Shown here: in pieces, positions 40,351-51,622 of the stretch | Numbering within the stretch: the first letter of the stretch is position 1 | Layout of the letters: each line of letters starts with the position of its first letter | Assembly: GCA_003263775.1 (NCBI GenBank) | Contig: JYJJ01000052.1 | Span: 1-64,000, forward strand | DNA from: Vibrio maritimus | GTDB taxonomy: Bacteria > Pseudomonadota > Gammaproteobacteria > Enterobacterales > Vibrionaceae | DNA: 64,000 bases | Reading direction: 5' to 3' | The notes under the pieces: model-generated | What the model saw: the letters and a program-made list of their open reading frames with translations, nothing else | What the model was told of the DNA's origin: nothing | Databases searched by the model: none | Made by a program: the position numbers and the translations under genes

Positions 40351-41492
40351 ATGGAACGACCATTACGCATCGGCATTGTCGCTGGCGAACTCTCTGGAGA
40401 TACACTCGGAGAGGGCTTCATCAAGGCGCTCAAAGCGCGTTATCCTGATGCTGAGTTTGTTGGTATTGGTGGTCCAAAGATGATTGCGCAGGGCTGTCAG
40501 TCCCTGTTCGATATGGAAGAGCTGGCCGTTATGGGGCTGGTTGAAGTATTAGGTCGACTGAGGCGCTTGCTGCACGTTAAAGCTGAGTTGGTGAAATACT
40601 TTACCGAAACCCTGTGGATGTGTTTGTCGGTATTGATGCGCCAGATTTCAACTTGAGGCTTGAGTCAGATCTTAAAAAAGCAGGCACCAAAACCGTTCAT
40701 TACGTGAGCCCTTCTGTTTGGGCGTGGCGTCAAAAACGTATCCATGGCATCGCTGAAGCAACCAATCTGGTATTGGCGTTCCTGCCATTTGAAAAGACTT
40801 TTTATGACAAGTTCAACGTGCCGTGTGAGTTTGTCGGTCATACGCTTGCTGATGCTATCCCTTTGGAATCAGACAAAGCCGCTGCGCAGCAGTTGTTAGG
40901 TCTAGGTCAAGACAAGAAATGGCTGGCTGTACTGCCAGGTAGTCGTGGCAATGAGCTGAAGATGCTTTCCCAACCATTTATTGAGACATGTAAGAAGCTT
41001 AATAATGACGACCCGACGCTAGGATTTGTGGTCGCGGCCGTGAATGACAAGCGTAAGCAGCAGTTTATCGAAGCCTGGCAGCACTATGCGCCAGAGTTAG
41101 ATTTTCATATTGTGCAAGACACGGCACGCAACGTGATCACAGCATCCGATGCCGTGCTTTTAGCCTCAGGCACTGTCGCGTTAGAATGTATGCTACTCAA
41201 AAGACCTATGGTCGTAGGGTACAAGATGAATGCCATCACGGCCTTTTTGGCAAAGCGTTTGGTGAAGACCAAGTACGTCTCGCTGCCAAATATTCTGGCC
41301 GATGACGAGATAGTGAAAGAATTCCTTTTGGATGCCTGCACCCCTGAAAACTTGCATGCAGAACTGACGCGCTTGCTCAATGGTGACAATCAAAACATGA
41401 TTGAGAAGTTCACCGAAATGCACCACTGGATCCGAAAGGATGCCGATAAACAGGCCGCAGACGCCGTACTAAAATTGATAGATAGATTATGA
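40351..41492 (+). CDS. lpxB: Lipid-A-disaccharide synthase, frame broken once
   Basis: Glycosyltransferase joining UDP-diacylglucosamine and lipid X. Start [20 protein letters not shown], then FVGIGGPKM and, in the second frame, [13 protein letters not shown] and [13 protein letters not shown]. The frame breaks near 40606-40612 (GAAACCC); one added A or C restores YFTE-(N/T)[13 protein letters not shown]. Repaired length is 380 residues, the normal size. Essential in most Gram-negatives, so the break is probably an error. Its stop overlaps the rnhB start (ATGA). Confidence 0.94.
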
Positions 41493-42115
41493 CCAAGAAA
41501 AAAACGCCTGTAGAACTGCCTCCTTTTGAATACCCACAAGGCTATACCGTGATCGCAGGTGTGGATGAAGTGGGTCGCGGACCACTCGTTGGCGATGTAG
41601 TAACGGCAGCGGTTATCCTAGACCCAAATAATCCGATTGAAGGCCTTAACGACTCAAAAAAACTGTCTGAGAAAAAGCGTCTTGCGCTCTATCCTGAAAT
41701 CAAAGAAAAGGCGCTGGCTTGGGCGGTAGGACGTTGTTCTCCTGAAGAAATTGATGAGCTCAATATCCTACAGGCGACTATGGTAGCGATGCAGCGTGCG
41801 GTTGCCGGACTTAAGGTTAAGCCTGATATGGTGCTGATTGACGGTAATCGAACGCCGGAGTTGCCTGTGGATGCACAGGCCGTGGTCAAAGGTGACCTTC
41901 GTGTTGCTGAAATTAGTGCCGCTTCTATTATTGCTAAAGTAGTTCGTGACCAAGAGATGGAGGAGCTAGATGCTCTGCACCCTGAGTTTGGGTTCGCTAA
42001 GCACAAAGGCTATCCAACTAAAGCGCATTTTGAGGCCATCGAGAAACACGGCGTGATTGCCAAGCATCGCAAAAGCTTCAAGCCAGTAAAGCGCGCCTTA
42101 GGTATTGAAGACTAG
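41489..42115 (+). CDS. rnhB: Ribonuclease HII
   Basis: Removes single ribonucleotides misincorporated in DNA. Length 208 residues. The first catalytic pair Asp26-Glu27 lies in [11 protein letters not shown], with a further Asp in [10 protein letters not shown] and [15 protein letters not shown]. The N-terminus overlaps lpxB by four bases. The stop codon lies inside a 14-base tandem repeat (42099-42140), so the last residues LGIED come from the first repeat unit. Confidence 0.94.
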   Translation: MTKKKTPVELPPFEYPQGYTVIAGVDEVGRGPLVGDVVTAAVILDPNNPIEGLNDSKKLSEKKRLALYPEIKEKALAWAVGRCSPEEIDELNILQATMVAMQRAVAGLKVKPDMVLIDGNRTPELPVDAQAVVKGDLRVAEISAASIIAKVVRDQEMEELDALHPEFGFAKHKGYPTKAHFEAIEKHGVIAKHRKSFKPVKRALGIED

Positions 42116-42140
42116 GCATTGAAGATTAGGTGCTGAAGAG
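42099..42140 (+). repeat. Three tandem copies of a 14-base unit across the rnhB stop codon
   Basis: TAGGTATTGAAGAC, TAGGCATTGAAGAT and TAGGTGCTGAAGAG follow one another without gaps. Copy 1 encodes the end of RNase HII; the TAG at the start of copy 2 is the stop codon. Copies differ at one to four positions, so this is an old slippage duplication. Its unit length is not a multiple of three. Confidence 0.85.
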
Positions 42141-42207
42141 TAAAGCAAATTAAACACTAATGGCTCTGTGTTAGCCGTTAGGATGTCATGACGATTTAGG
42201 ATTCATT

Positions 42208-45200
42208 ATGTCAGACCCCAAGTTTATACACTTACGTGTTCACAGTGACTTTTCGATGGTGGACGGCCTATCTAAGGTGCCACCATTAGTGAAGAAGGTG
42301 GCAGAGTTAGGCATGCCCGCGATGGCGCTAACTGATTTCACCAACCTATGTGGTCTCGTAAAGTTTTATGGTAATGCTCATTCGGCAGGTATTAAGCCGC
42401 TGATTGGGGCTGACTTTTCGATGCAATCGGATGAGTTTGGCGAAGAGCTGACTCGCGTAACTGTGCTTGCTGCTGACAACACAGGGTATAACAATCTGAC
42501 TTTGCTGATTTCAAAAGCATACCTTCGAGGGCATGTTCAGCATCAACCTGTCATCGACAAGGCTTGGCTAGCGGAGTTGTCAGAGGGGCTGATTGTGCTC
42601 TCTGGCGCAAAAGATGGTGAGGTCGGTAAGGCACTACTAAAAGGCAACCAAAGCTTAGCCAAACAGTGTGCGGCTTTCTATCAAACACACTTTCCTGATC
42701 GCTTTTACCTCGAGCTCATCCGAACCGGACGTGCCGACGAGGAGAGCTACCTGCATTTCGCCGTTGATCTCGCGGAAGAGTTAGAGCTTCCAGTCGTTGC
42801 AACCAATGAAGTGGTGTTTGTTGATAAAGAGCTGTTCGATGCCCACGAGATCCGCGTAGCCATTCATGATGGCTATACCCTCGATGATCCTCGGCGTCCT
42901 AAGCGCTACAGTGACCAACAATACCTGCGCAGTGAAGAGGAAATGTGCGAGCTATTTGCCGACATTCCAGAAGCACTGCAAAACTCAGTAGAAATTGCTA
43001 AGCGTTGTAACGTAACAGTCAGGCTTGGTGAGTACTTCCTACCCGCGTTCCCGACAGAAGGCATGAAGGAAACCGACTTCCTGGTAATGAAGTCGAGAGA
43101 AGGCCTAGAGGAGCGTTTGGAGTTCCTATTCCCTGATGAGCAGGTGAGACTTGAACGCCGGCCTGAGTACGACGAGCGCTTGCAAATAGAACTCGACGTT
43201 ATCAACCAGATGGGGTTCCCGGGTTACTTCCTGATCGTAATGGAGTTCATCCAGTGGTCAAAAGATAATGCGATACCGGTAGGTCCGGGACGTGGTTCGG
43301 GTGCGGGCTCGCTGGTGGCGTACGCACTTAAAATCACCGATCTCGATCCTCTAGAATACGATTTGCTATTTGAGCGCTTCTTGAACCCTGAACGTGTCTC
43401 TATGCCCGATTTCGATGTCGACTTCTGTATGGACAAACGTGACCAAGTCATTGACCACGTAGCGGAAATGTACGGCCGAGATGCGGTATCACAGATCATT
43501 ACCTTCGGTACCATGGCCGCAAAAGCGGTGATTCGAGACGTAGGCCGTGTACTTGGCCATCCATTTGGCTTTGTGGATCGCATTTCCAAATTGATCCCTG
43601 GTGACCCGGGCATGACGCTGCAAAAGGCGTTTGATGTTGAGCCTGCGTTGCCGCAGTTGTATGACAACGATGAAGAAGTTCGCGATCTCATCGATATGTG
43701 TCGCATCCTTGAAGGTTGTACTCGTAACGCTGGTAAACACGCCGGTGGTGTTGTTATTTCACCGACCACGATTACCGATTTTGCGCCGATCTACGCGGAT
43801 TCAGAAGGCCACTTCCCGGTTACTCAGTTTGATAAAAACGACGTAGAAACGGCCGGCCTAGTTAAATTCGACTTCTTGGGTCTAAGAACCCTAACTATTA
43901 TCGACTGGGCGCTGGGGCTGATTAACCCGCGTTTGGAAAAAGAAGGCAAAGATCCGGTTCGTATCGAATCGATTCCTCTTGATGATCAGCCGTCATTCCA
44001 ACTGCTGCAAAATTCAGAAACCACCGCGGTATTCCAGCTTGAATCTCGTGGTATGAAAGAGCTTATCAAGCGTCTTCAGCCCGACTGTTTTGAAGATATC
44101 ATCGCATTGGTAGCACTGTTCCGTCCGGGGCCGTTGCAATCAGGCATGGTAGATAACTTTATCGACCGTAAGCACGGACGAGAAGCGGTTTCCTATCCAG
44201 ATGAAACGTGGCAACACGAATCACTGAAAGAAACGCTAGAGCCAACCTATGGCATCATTCTTTACCAAGAGCAGGTCATGCAGATCGCCCAGATCCTAGC
44301 GGGCTATACGCTAGGTGGTGCGGACATGCTGCGTCGTGCGATGGGTAAGAAAAAGCCAGAAGAGATGGCCAAACAGCGTGCTGTATTCGAAGAAGGTGCC
44401 ATTAACAATGGTGTCGACGGCGAGTTGGCGATGAAGATCTTCGACTTGGTAGAAAAGTTCGCAGGTTATGGCTTTAACAAATCGCACTCTGCAGCATATG
44501 CACTGGTATCGTACCAAACGCTATGGCTTAAGAGACATTATCCTGCTGAGTTTATGGCGGCGGTTATGACCGCCGATATGGATAACACCGAGAAGGTCGT
44601 CGGCCTTGTCGATGAGTGTTTCCGCATGAAACTCAAGGTGCTACCGCCTGATATTAACGCCGGTCTGTTCCGATTTAATGTGAATGACGAAGGTGCCATT
44701 GTTTATGGTATCGGCGCAATCAAAGGTGTCGGTGAAGGCCCAATCGATGTCATCATTGAAGCAAGAAACAAGGATGGCTATTTCCGCGATCTGTTTGATT
44801 TCTGTGCCCGCATCGATCTGAAAAAAGTGAACAAGCGTGTCATTGAAAAGCTGATCATGGCGGGTGCACTGGATAAGCTCGGCCCTCATCGAGCGGCATT
44901 GATGGCGTCGCTCAACGATGCTGTGAAGGCGGCGAGTCAACATCACCAAGCTGAGGCGTTCGGACAGGGCGATATGTTTGGCGTATTGACGGATGCACCA
45001 GAGGAAGTCGAACACAAGTACACCCAAGTGCCTGCATGGCCGGAAAAGGTGTGGCTAGAAGGTGAGCGCGAAACCTTGGGGCTTTATTTGACCGGGCACC
45101 CAATAAACGCCTATCTGAAGGAACTTACTAAATACACCAGTTGTCGACTAAAAGACGCCACTCCGACACGTCGTGATCAATCGCTGACGGTAGCAGGCCT

Positions 45201-45687
45201 CGTGATTGCTGCTCGTGTGATGACCACCAAGCGCGGTACGCGTATCGGTATCATGACACTCGATGATCGCAGCGGTCGTATGGAAGTGATGTTGTTCTCA
45301 GATGCACTAGATAAATATGCTGAATTGTTAGAAAAAGATAAAATAGTGGTCGTTTCTGGACAGGTCAGCTTTGATGACTTCAATGGTGGGCTTAAAATGT
45401 CCGCCCGCGAAGTTTTAGATCTCGGTAGCGCTCGAGAGAAATTTACTCGAGGGTTGTCTATTTCGTTGCTAGAGCAACAGATCGATGAGCGTTTTTACCA
45501 ACGCTTCACAGAAATATTAACGCCTCACAAAGATGGCACAGTACCTGTTAATATTTACTACCAGCGTGCAGATGCAAGAGCGAAGCTCACGTTAGGAACA
45601 CAGTGGCGAGTAACGCCGAATGACGCGTTACTGGAAGAATTACAGCAGTTACTTGGTAGAGACCAGGTAGAACTCGAATTTAACTAA
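42208..45687 (+). CDS. dnaE: DNA polymerase III alpha subunit
   Basis: Replicative polymerase catalytic subunit, 1159 residues. The N-terminal PHP domain starts [19 protein letters not shown]. Polymerase motifs: [16 protein letters not shown] near 353 and the catalytic Asp pair in [13 protein letters not shown] near 400, then a further Asp in the [19 protein letters not shown] region near 545. A helix-hairpin-helix and an OB-fold ([21 protein letters not shown]) follow at the C-terminus. AGGATTCATT precedes the ATG. Flanked by rnhB and accA, the conserved order. Confidence 0.97.
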   Translation: MSDPKFIHLRVHSDFSMVDGLSKVPPLVKKVAELGMPAMALTDFTNLCGLVKFYGNAHSAGIKPLIGADFSMQSDEFGEELTRVTVLAADNTGYNNLTLLISKAYLRGHVQHQPVIDKAWLAELSEGLIVLSGAKDGEVGKALLKGNQSLAKQCAAFYQTHFPDRFYLELIRTGRADEESYLHFAVDLAEELELPVVATNEVVFVDKELFDAHEIRVAIHDGYTLDDPRRPKRYSDQQYLRSEEEMCELFADIPEALQNSVEIAKRCNVTVRLGEYFLPAFPTEGMKETDFLVMKSREGLEERLEFLFPDEQVRLERRPEYDERLQIELDVINQMGFPGYFLIVMEFIQWSKDNAIPVGPGRGSGAGSLVAYALKITDLDPLEYDLLFERFLNPERVSMPDFDVDFCMDKRDQVIDHVAEMYGRDAVSQIITFGTMAAKAVIRDVGRVLGHPFGFVDRISKLIPGDPGMTLQKAFDVEPALPQLYDNDEEVRDLIDMCRILEGCTRNAGKHAGGVVISPTTITDFAPIYADSEGHFPVTQFDKNDVETAGLVKFDFLGLRTLTIIDWALGLINPRLEKEGKDPVRIESIPLDDQPSFQLLQNSETTAVFQLESRGMKELIKRLQPDCFEDIIALVALFRPGPLQSGMVDNFIDRKHGREAVSYPDETWQHESLKETLEPTYGIILYQEQVMQIAQILAGYTLGGADMLRRAMGKKKPEEMAKQRAVFEEGAINNGVDGELAMKIFDLVEKFAGYGFNKSHSAAYALVSYQTLWLKRHYPAEFMAAVMTADMDNTEKVVGLVDECFRMKLKVLPPDINAGLFRFNVNDEGAIVYGIGAIKGVGEGPIDVIIEARNKDGYFRDLFDFCARIDLKKVNKRVIEKLIMAGALDKLGPHRAALMASLNDAVKAASQHHQAEAFGQGDMFGVLTDAPEEVEHKYTQVPAWPEKVWLEGERETLGLYLTGHPINAYLKELTKYTSCRLKDATPTRRDQSLTVAGLVIAARVMTTKRGTRIGIMTLDDRSGRMEVMLFSDALDKYAELLEKDKIVVVSGQVSFDDFNGGLKMSAREVLDLGSAREKFTRGLSISLLEQQIDERFYQRFTEILTPHKDGTVPVNIYYQRADARAKLTLGTQWRVTPNDALLEELQQLLGRDQVELEFN

Positions 45688-45738
45688 TAGAGCTTGGACA
45701 CACATCGGTGTCTGAGCGGAATCGAAAAGGATTCATAG

Positions 45739-46698
45739 ATGAGCTTGAACTTTCTTGAATTTGAAAAGCCAATTGCCGAACTAGAAGCAAAAATCGAAGC
45801 CCTGCGTGACGTGTCTCGTCATGGTGGTGACAGTGCAATTGACTTAGATAAAGAAATTGAACAACTAGAGAAGAAAAGCTTAGAGCTTAAAAAGAAAATC
45901 TTTAGTGACCTTGGTGCATGGCAGGTTGCGCAGCTTGCTCGTCACCCACAGCGTCCATACACGCTTGATTACATCGAACACGTATTTACTGAGTTTGATG
46001 AGTTAGCTGGCGATCGCGCGTTTGCTGACGACAAAGCCATTGTTGGCGGTATGGCTCGCCTAGAAGGTCGACCTGTGATGATCATTGGTCACCAAAAAGG
46101 CCGTGAGACCAAAGACAAGGTTAAGCGTAACTTTGGTATGCCGAAGCCAGAAGGCTACCGCAAAGCACTGCGTTTAATGCGTATGGCTGAGCGTTTTAAC
46201 ATGCCAATTATCACCTTTATCGACACTGCGGGTGCATACCCTGGTGTTGGCGCAGAAGAGCGCGGTCAGTCTGAAGCGATTGCGATGAACCTGAAAGTGA
46301 TGGCAGGTCTGAAAGTGCCGGTTATCTGTAACGTTGTCGGTGAAGGTGGTTCTGGTGGTGCACTCGCTATCGGTGTGGGTGACTACGTGAACATGCTTCA
46401 ATACTCGACCTACTCTGTTATTTCACCTGAAGGCTGTGCGTCTATCCTATGGCGTGATTCAGACAAAGCACCACAAGCTGCAGAGGCGATGGGCTTGATT
46501 GCTCCGCGTCTAAAAGAGCTAGAGCTTATCGATGAAATCATTGAAGAGCCACTTGGCGGCGCCCATCGCGATGCAGAGCAAATGGCAGCGAACATGAAAG
46601 CAACGCTACTTCGCCAGCTAGAAGAGCTAGAGCAACTAGATGATGACAACCTGCTCGAGCGTCGTTATCAACGTTTGATGAGTTACGGCTACTGCTAA
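45739..46698 (+). CDS. accA: Acetyl-CoA carboxylase carboxyltransferase alpha subunit
   Basis: With AccD transfers CO2 from carboxybiotin to acetyl-CoA, first committed step of fatty-acid synthesis. Length 319 residues. Coiled-coil N-terminus, then [49 protein letters not shown] and [15 protein letters not shown], all crotonase-like family hallmarks. AAAGGATTCATAG precedes the ATG. It follows dnaE by 51 bases and ends at a strong terminator. Confidence 0.97.
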   Translation: MSLNFLEFEKPIAELEAKIEALRDVSRHGGDSAIDLDKEIEQLEKKSLELKKKIFSDLGAWQVAQLARHPQRPYTLDYIEHVFTEFDELAGDRAFADDKAIVGGMARLEGRPVMIIGHQKGRETKDKVKRNFGMPKPEGYRKALRLMRMAERFNMPIITFIDTAGAYPGVGAEERGQSEAIAMNLKVMAGLKVPVICNVVGEGGSGGALAIGVGDYVNMLQYSTYSVISPEGCASILWRDSDKAPQAAEAMGLIAPRLKELELIDEIIEEPLGGAHRDAEQMAANMKATLLRQLEELEQLDDDNLLERRYQRLMSYGYC

Positions 46699-46715
46699 GT
46701 AGATTTGGTTTATAT

Positions 46716-46748
46716 AATAAGGCGAGCATGATGCTCGCCTTATTTTTT
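46716..46748 (+). terminator. Terminator after accA
   Basis: AATAAGGCGAGCAT / ATGCTCGCCTTATT with a tiny loop and TTTTT afterwards. Confidence 0.9.
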
Positions 46749-46767
46749 GTCTTTTGGGAAATTGTCT

Positions 46768-48087
46768 ATGTCACTAGTGCAGCACTTTATTGATACCTTG
46801 CAGCGCCACCTACCCAATGGCGGTCGCGTTGTTATCGGATTCAGTGGTGGGGTGGATTCTCGTGTTCTGCTGCGTCTTGCGGCGCTTTACCGCGCTCAGC
46901 GCCCTGATCTAGAGCTGCTTGCTGTGCACGTTCATCATGGTTTGAGTTTACATGCTGATCAATGGTTAGAGCAGTGCCGGTCATGGGCTAATGAAGAGCA
47001 AATTCCTTTTGTCGCCGAACATGTATCGCTTGATCTAGAAAGTGGTGATAGCGTTGAGCAATTAGCGCGTAACGCCCGATATCAAGCGCTGGCTTCCCAC
47101 ATTCATCCAGGCGATGTACTTTTGACCGGGCAGCATTTAGATGATCAAACCGAAACCTTTCTTCTTGCGCTGAAGCGAGGCAGTGGACCAAAGGGGCTTT
47201 CATCTATGGCGCAGTGTGCGCTGTTTGGAGGCGGTGAATTGTTGCGACCTCTTCTTGATGTAACCCGAGGTGACATTGAGCATTTTGCTCACGCTCAGCA
47301 GTTAACTTGGCTAGAGGATGACAGTAACCAAGATACGCGCTTTGACCGCAATTTTTTGCGCCACAAAGTGGTGCCTGTCATCAGTGAACGTTGGCCCAGC
47401 TTTAACAAAGCGGTTCGCCGCAGCGCACGCTTGTGTGCCAAACAAGAGCAGCTTTTGGCGGAGTTACTTAAGCCTGAATTAGAGGCTTGTTTAAACTCTT
47501 TTCAAGGGGTTGAGATAGATAAGTTGAGCCGCTGCTCTGAATTGAAACGAGATCAACTACTGCGCATGTGGCTTGACGCGCAAACGTCAGTGCTGCCAAG
47601 TGAGACTCAATTGCAGCAGCTTTGGAATGATGTGGCCTTAGCTAAATCTGATGCAAATCCTAATCTGGTGTTAGCTTTTGGTAGCATTCGCCGATTCAAA
47701 TCACACCTTTACTGGGTAACACCGCAGCAAGACATCACTCAGTGGAGCAAGTCGCTAACTATGGAAATCCCCGTGCTATTACCTGATGGTTTGGGCGAGC
47801 TAACCTTAAGTAACAGTAGTGGACATGACAGCCTGATGACGCTCAGCCGCGCAGCACTAACAGAGCCGCTGGTGGTCATGTTTGAACCAGAAGGCTTGTC
47901 TGCACATCCTTATGGCAGAGCCGGGTCACGTAAGCTCAAGAAGCTATTTCAAGAATATCAAATTCCAAGCTGGCAACGCCGCCGAACACCTATTCTAATG
48001 ATGGGTGACAAAGTGGTTGCCGTTGCTAACTTATTTGTAGACAAGGACTTTTACGGCTCAGATTGTGAACTTGTATGGGACAAGTGA
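46768..48087 (+). CDS. tilS: tRNA(Ile)-lysidine synthase
   Basis: Adds lysine to cytidine 34 of tRNA-Ile(CAU), making it read AUA. Length 439 residues. The PP-loop ATP motif SGGVDS is at 26-31, followed by HVHHGLSLHADQW and LTGQHLDDQTETFLLALKRGSG; C-terminal tRNA-binding domains follow (RRRTPILMMGDKVV). ATG at 46768 is chosen over an in-frame TTG at 46747 because the latter lies in the accA terminator. Last gene of the conserved block. Confidence 0.94.
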   Translation: MSLVQHFIDTLQRHLPNGGRVVIGFSGGVDSRVLLRLAALYRAQRPDLELLAVHVHHGLSLHADQWLEQCRSWANEEQIPFVAEHVSLDLESGDSVEQLARNARYQALASHIHPGDVLLTGQHLDDQTETFLLALKRGSGPKGLSSMAQCALFGGGELLRPLLDVTRGDIEHFAHAQQLTWLEDDSNQDTRFDRNFLRHKVVPVISERWPSFNKAVRRSARLCAKQEQLLAELLKPELEACLNSFQGVEIDKLSRCSELKRDQLLRMWLDAQTSVLPSETQLQQLWNDVALAKSDANPNLVLAFGSIRRFKSHLYWVTPQQDITQWSKSLTMEIPVLLPDGLGELTLSNSSGHDSLMTLSRAALTEPLVVMFEPEGLSAHPYGRAGSRKLKKLFQEYQIPSWQRRRTPILMMGDKVVAVANLFVDKDFYGSDCELVWDK

Positions 48088-48195
48088 CCCCTTTTCATGT
48101 CACAATCGTAATTATAATAAACGCTGGGAAGCGGCTTAAAGTAGAGTAATGTAGGCTGGCTTCAAGCAAATACGGACATATCACAAGGAAAAGCA

Positions 48196-48507
48196 ATGAA
48201 AAAGTTGATGATTAGCGCACTGGTAGCAGCGGGTCTTATGAGCGGAGTTGCATTCGCAGGTGACGTCGCGGCAGGTAAAGCAAAAGCAGCAGTGTGTGCT
48301 GCGTGTCACGGCGCAGATGGTATCGCAGTGATCCCAGGGTATCCAAACCTAAAAGGGCAAAACGAGCAGTATTTGGTTACGTCTATCAACGCATACAAAA
48401 GCAAACAGCGAAACGGTGGCCTAGCGGCAGTGATGCAAGCGCAAGCATCCATGCTTAGTGATGAAGACATTGCTAACTTAGCGGCGTACTACGCGAGCCT
48501 AAAATAG
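48196..48507 (+). CDS. Periplasmic c-type cytochrome (cytochrome c553-like)
   Basis: Small class I cytochrome of 103 residues. Signal peptide with cleavage after AFA (residue 21), haem site CAACH at 34-38, and a C-terminal Met-containing segment ([17 protein letters not shown]) where the sixth ligand is expected. Such cytochromes shuttle electrons in the periplasm to terminal oxidases or reductases. It stands alone; AAGGAAAAGCA precedes the ATG and a TATAAT at 48113-48118 could be its -10 box. A terminator follows about 80 bases after the stop. Confidence 0.88.
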   Translation: MKKLMISALVAAGLMSGVAFAGDVAAGKAKAAVCAACHGADGIAVIPGYPNLKGQNEQYLVTSINAYKSKQRNGGLAAVMQAQASMLSDEDIANLAAYYASLK

Positions 48508-48585
48508 CGGGTTTCGTGTAACACCTACCTTGTTTTGGCAGGCTGTAGGCGCAACAAAACAACGTGTTGCAAATATCTTTGATAA

Positions 48586-48614
48586 AAAGCTCGAAGCTGG
48601 CCTTCGGGCTTTTT
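48586..48614 (+). terminator. Terminator after the cytochrome c gene
   Basis: AAAGCTCGAAG / CTTCGGGCTTT with one G-T pair, a five-base loop and TTTT-like tract (TTGTTTT). Confidence 0.85.
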
Positions 48615-48672
48615 GTTTTCATTGATTGTTATCGCGACCTACCAGATAATGTCGTTAACAAAAGTGATGTAA

Positions 48673-49019
<347 letters not shown>

Positions 49020-49040
49020 AGCGAGAGTAGCACTAACATT

Positions 49041-49068
49041 AAAAGGAGTAGGTAACTACTCCTTTTTT
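49041..49068 (+). terminator. Terminator after glnB
   Basis: AAAAGGAGTAG-GTAA-CTACTCCTTTTTT, eleven-pair stem and T-run. Confidence 0.92.
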
Positions 49069-49084
49069 ACTTTTGGGGTGAGCG

Positions 49085-49931
49085 ATGAAGTTGAAGTGGA
49101 TTTTAGTTGGCGTACTAGCGCAGTAGGTATGGCGGTAGGGGCTTTCAGGCCGTGTTTACCGTACCTGATACTCCAGAGATCACAACCGTTCATGGCGCGA
49201 AAGTCGATACGGAACTCAAGTGTTATCACAACCCAGCACCTCAGGCGCTCGATGATGAAGGACGACTCAATGTATTGGTGTGGAATGTCTATAAGCAAAA
49301 TAGGGAAAACCTTCTCTCTGAGTTAACAGAGCGCTCTCAAGACCGGCAATTAGTGCTACTTCAGGAGGCCAGCCTCGATGATCAGTTTCTCGATTGGCTA
49401 CAGCGTTCGGAATGGGGCAGTAACCAGGTTAGCGCGTTTAAAGCCTTTGATGTTTCAAGTGGTGTTCTGAACCTGAGTCGAACCATGCCAAAGGTTGCGT
49501 GTGCAAACCTTCAGGTTGAGCCATGGTTACAACTGCCTAAATCAGGGCTCTACGCGGAATATGCACTCTCTAATGGGCAGACTCTGATTGCGCTGAACCT
49601 TCACTCAGTGAACTTTACCATCGGCACCCAAGAGTACCAACAGCAGCTAGAATCCTTTAAACAAGTGCTCGAGTCTCACTCTGGCCCGCTGCTTATTGCC
49701 GGTGACTTTAACAGCTGGAGTGAGTCGAGAATGGCAGTACTCAAGCAAGCACTCAAAGACTATCAGATCCAAGAGGTCAAATTTACTCCGGACCATAGGA
49801 AACGCTTTGTTACCGGACTGCCACTCGACCATATATTTTATCGAGGCATGACGTTAGAGGCGATGAGTACGCCAGAGAGTGATGCATCAGATCACAACCC
49901 AATGCTGGCGGAGTTTGTGTTGGCTAAGTAA
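49085..49931 (+). CDS. yafD: Endonuclease/exonuclease/phosphatase family protein YafD, frame broken twice
   Basis: About 282 residues after repair. An N-terminal membrane segment MKLKWILVGVLAAVGMAVGAF (read across the breaks) anchors an EEP-fold domain: VLVWNVYKQNR with metal-binding Asn, LLQEAS with the catalytic Glu, IAGDFNSWSESR and SDHNPMLAEF with the catalytic Asp-His. In E. coli this is YafD, of unknown substrate. Two G/C losses are needed: GCGGCA for GCGCA near 49119 and TTCCAG for TTCAG near 49145. GGGGTGAGCG precedes the ATG at 49085. Without repair it would appear to start at a GTG at 49152 and lose its anchor. Confidence 0.82.
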
Positions 49932-49945
49932 CCGTCAGCTTTCGG

Positions 49946-50744
49946 TTACATACTGCTTTGCGGCCAGTCATCGGGGACGACAAACCAGAATTGGCCGCTT
50001 TTGGCTTGGCAATGGATAAAGTGCTTGGGTAGTGCCGACACCGAACTGGACTCTGTGCGTCGCGGATTTCCTGTTGCCCAAAGCGGCTTTTCTAATCGGT
50101 ATATCGGTTCATCGATACGATGAAATTGAGATTGGTAGCACCAAAAACCAGTAACGCGCTGCGGATTGATATCAAGCTCTAAGCAGCGGGTTGGCGTCTT
50201 TTCAAGGTCAAACGGTTGATATACAACCGCCCTTGCATTAACAGATGTTGAGAAGGGGGACGATATTAGGGAACTGAGCTCTAAAGGCGGGAGTATCTGA
50301 CATCTTTAGCTGATGCTCGAGCATACGACTCAATTTCTTGTCCAGTCTATCTTTTGCATTTGGTCCATACCAAAGTCCATCTTTTAGCAAATAGAACTTA
50401 ATCGCTACTTCCCAGTGTTCGAGCTGTTGCTGGTCTGGTTTTTCGATAAGGAAGTCGATAGCACCCAAGGTACGACCATCTTGCTGCAGTTGTATCTCTT
50501 CAGCAAAGACGCTTTGGCTTTCGCTTTGCTCAAATAAGCGTCGGCACAGCTCCTGATAAAGAAACCCAAGCCTAGGGTTGCCTTGGTACTCAGAAACGTC
50601 CTGTGAGCTTGATTGAGTGGATAGCTTAGGAAAACCCTCAGCCACGCTCGAATGTCCCGTGACGAGGCTCTGGCTTTCGTTTATCCAAGTAATAAAGTCC
50701 CTGATGGTTTGCATGGCATATTCTTTACGTTTTCCTTTCGACAT
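49946..50744 (-). CDS. DUF1853 family protein, frame broken twice
   Basis: About 266 residues after repair; function unknown. The first part (LGFLYQELCRRLFEQ, GAIDFLIEKPDQQQLEHWEVAIKFYL, WYGPNAKDRLDKKLSRMLEHQL) matches DUF1853. As read it stops at 50238. One more G in the plus-strand run 50255-50259 gives SQHLLMQGRLYI, and one more near 50214 gives NPFDLEKTPTRCLELD and then GFWCYQSQFHRI, ending VVPDDWPQSSM at 49946. So the 300 bases after the apparent stop are its 3' part. Start may be 50744 or the ATG at 50714. It is convergent with yafD and divergent from the Nif3 gene. Confidence 0.75.
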
Positions 50745-50798
50745 TGCTAGAGTAAATTGCTATAACCACGGAAATCAAGAATTTGCTCAGGAAGTGCC

Positions 50799-51557
50799 AT
50801 GAATAACCTAAAGCTTGAAGCTATCCTCAATGAAAAACTCTCACCGCAACTGATTAAAGATTACAGTCCGAATGGGCTTCAAGTTGAAGGTGCGAGTGAC
50901 ATCAAAAAAGTGGTCACCGGTGTCACTGCATCACAAGCACTTATTGATTACGCGGTAAGTGTCGGAGCGGATGCCTTATTGGTTCATCATGGCTACTTCT
51001 GGAAGGGTGAACCAGAGCCAATTCGCGGAATGAAGGGCAAGCGTATTCGTACTCTTATTAAAAACGACGTGAACCTGTTTGGCTATCACCTGCCACTGGA
51101 TATCCACCCTGAGCTAGGCAATAACGCCAAGCTGGCGCAGTTGCTTGATATTGAGGTCATCGATGGCCTAGAGGGTCACCCACAATCTGTAGCCATGTTT
51201 GGTAAATTGGCGAAACCTGTCTCTGGTGCTGAGTTTGCGACTAAGGTTGCAAAAGCATTGAACCGTGAACCTCTGCACATCGCACCTGAGCTGGCTGACA
51301 AGCAGATTGAAACTGTGGGCTGGTGTACCGGTGGTGGACAGGATTACATTGAACTGGCGGCGTCAAAAGGATTGGATGCATTCATTTCAGGGGAAATCTC
51401 TGAACGTACGACTTACACAGCGCGTGAAATGGGTATCCACTATTTTGCGGCCGGTCATCATGCGACTGAGCGCTATGGTATCAAAGCGCTTGGTGAGTGG
51501 TTGGCAAGCGAGCATGGTCTGGACGTTGAGTTTAAAGATATCGACAATCCGGTATAA
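50799..51557 (+). CDS. Nif3-like dinuclear metal centre protein (YbgI family)
   Basis: Hexameric ring protein of 252 residues with two metal ions per subunit; proposed GTP cyclohydrolase-I-like or hydrolytic roles are not settled. Metal-binding His in LLVHHGYFWKGE near 65, FGYHLPLDIHPELGNN near 100 and YFAAGHHATERYGI near 220 are intact. CAGGAAGTGCC precedes the ATG. It is convergent with gltA; a palindromic terminator lies between them. Confidence 0.88.
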   Translation: MNNLKLEAILNEKLSPQLIKDYSPNGLQVEGASDIKKVVTGVTASQALIDYAVSVGADALLVHHGYFWKGEPEPIRGMKGKRIRTLIKNDVNLFGYHLPLDIHPELGNNAKLAQLLDIEVIDGLEGHPQSVAMFGKLAKPVSGAEFATKVAKALNREPLHIAPELADKQIETVGWCTGGGQDYIELAASKGLDAFISGEISERTTYTAREMGIHYFAAGHHATERYGIKALGEWLASEHGLDVEFKDIDNPV

Positions 51558-51573
51558 AAAGACCCTCGAAATA

Positions 51574-51599
51574 AAAAGAGCAGCCTAGGCTGCTCTTTT
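51574..51599. terminator. Bidirectional terminator between the Nif3 gene and gltA
   Basis: AAAAGAGCAGCC-TA-GGCTGCTCTTTT is a perfect 26-base palindrome with A and T tracts, so it works on both strands of this convergent pair. Confidence 0.92.
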
Positions 51600-51622
51600 G
51601 CATTGAGATGTTGTGTTTATCG

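Noticed and set aside
49152..49931. A soluble EEP-family protein starting at GTG 49152
   Set aside because: Two single-base repairs connect it to an ATG at 49085 with a good ribosome site and a membrane anchor, matching the YafD layout.
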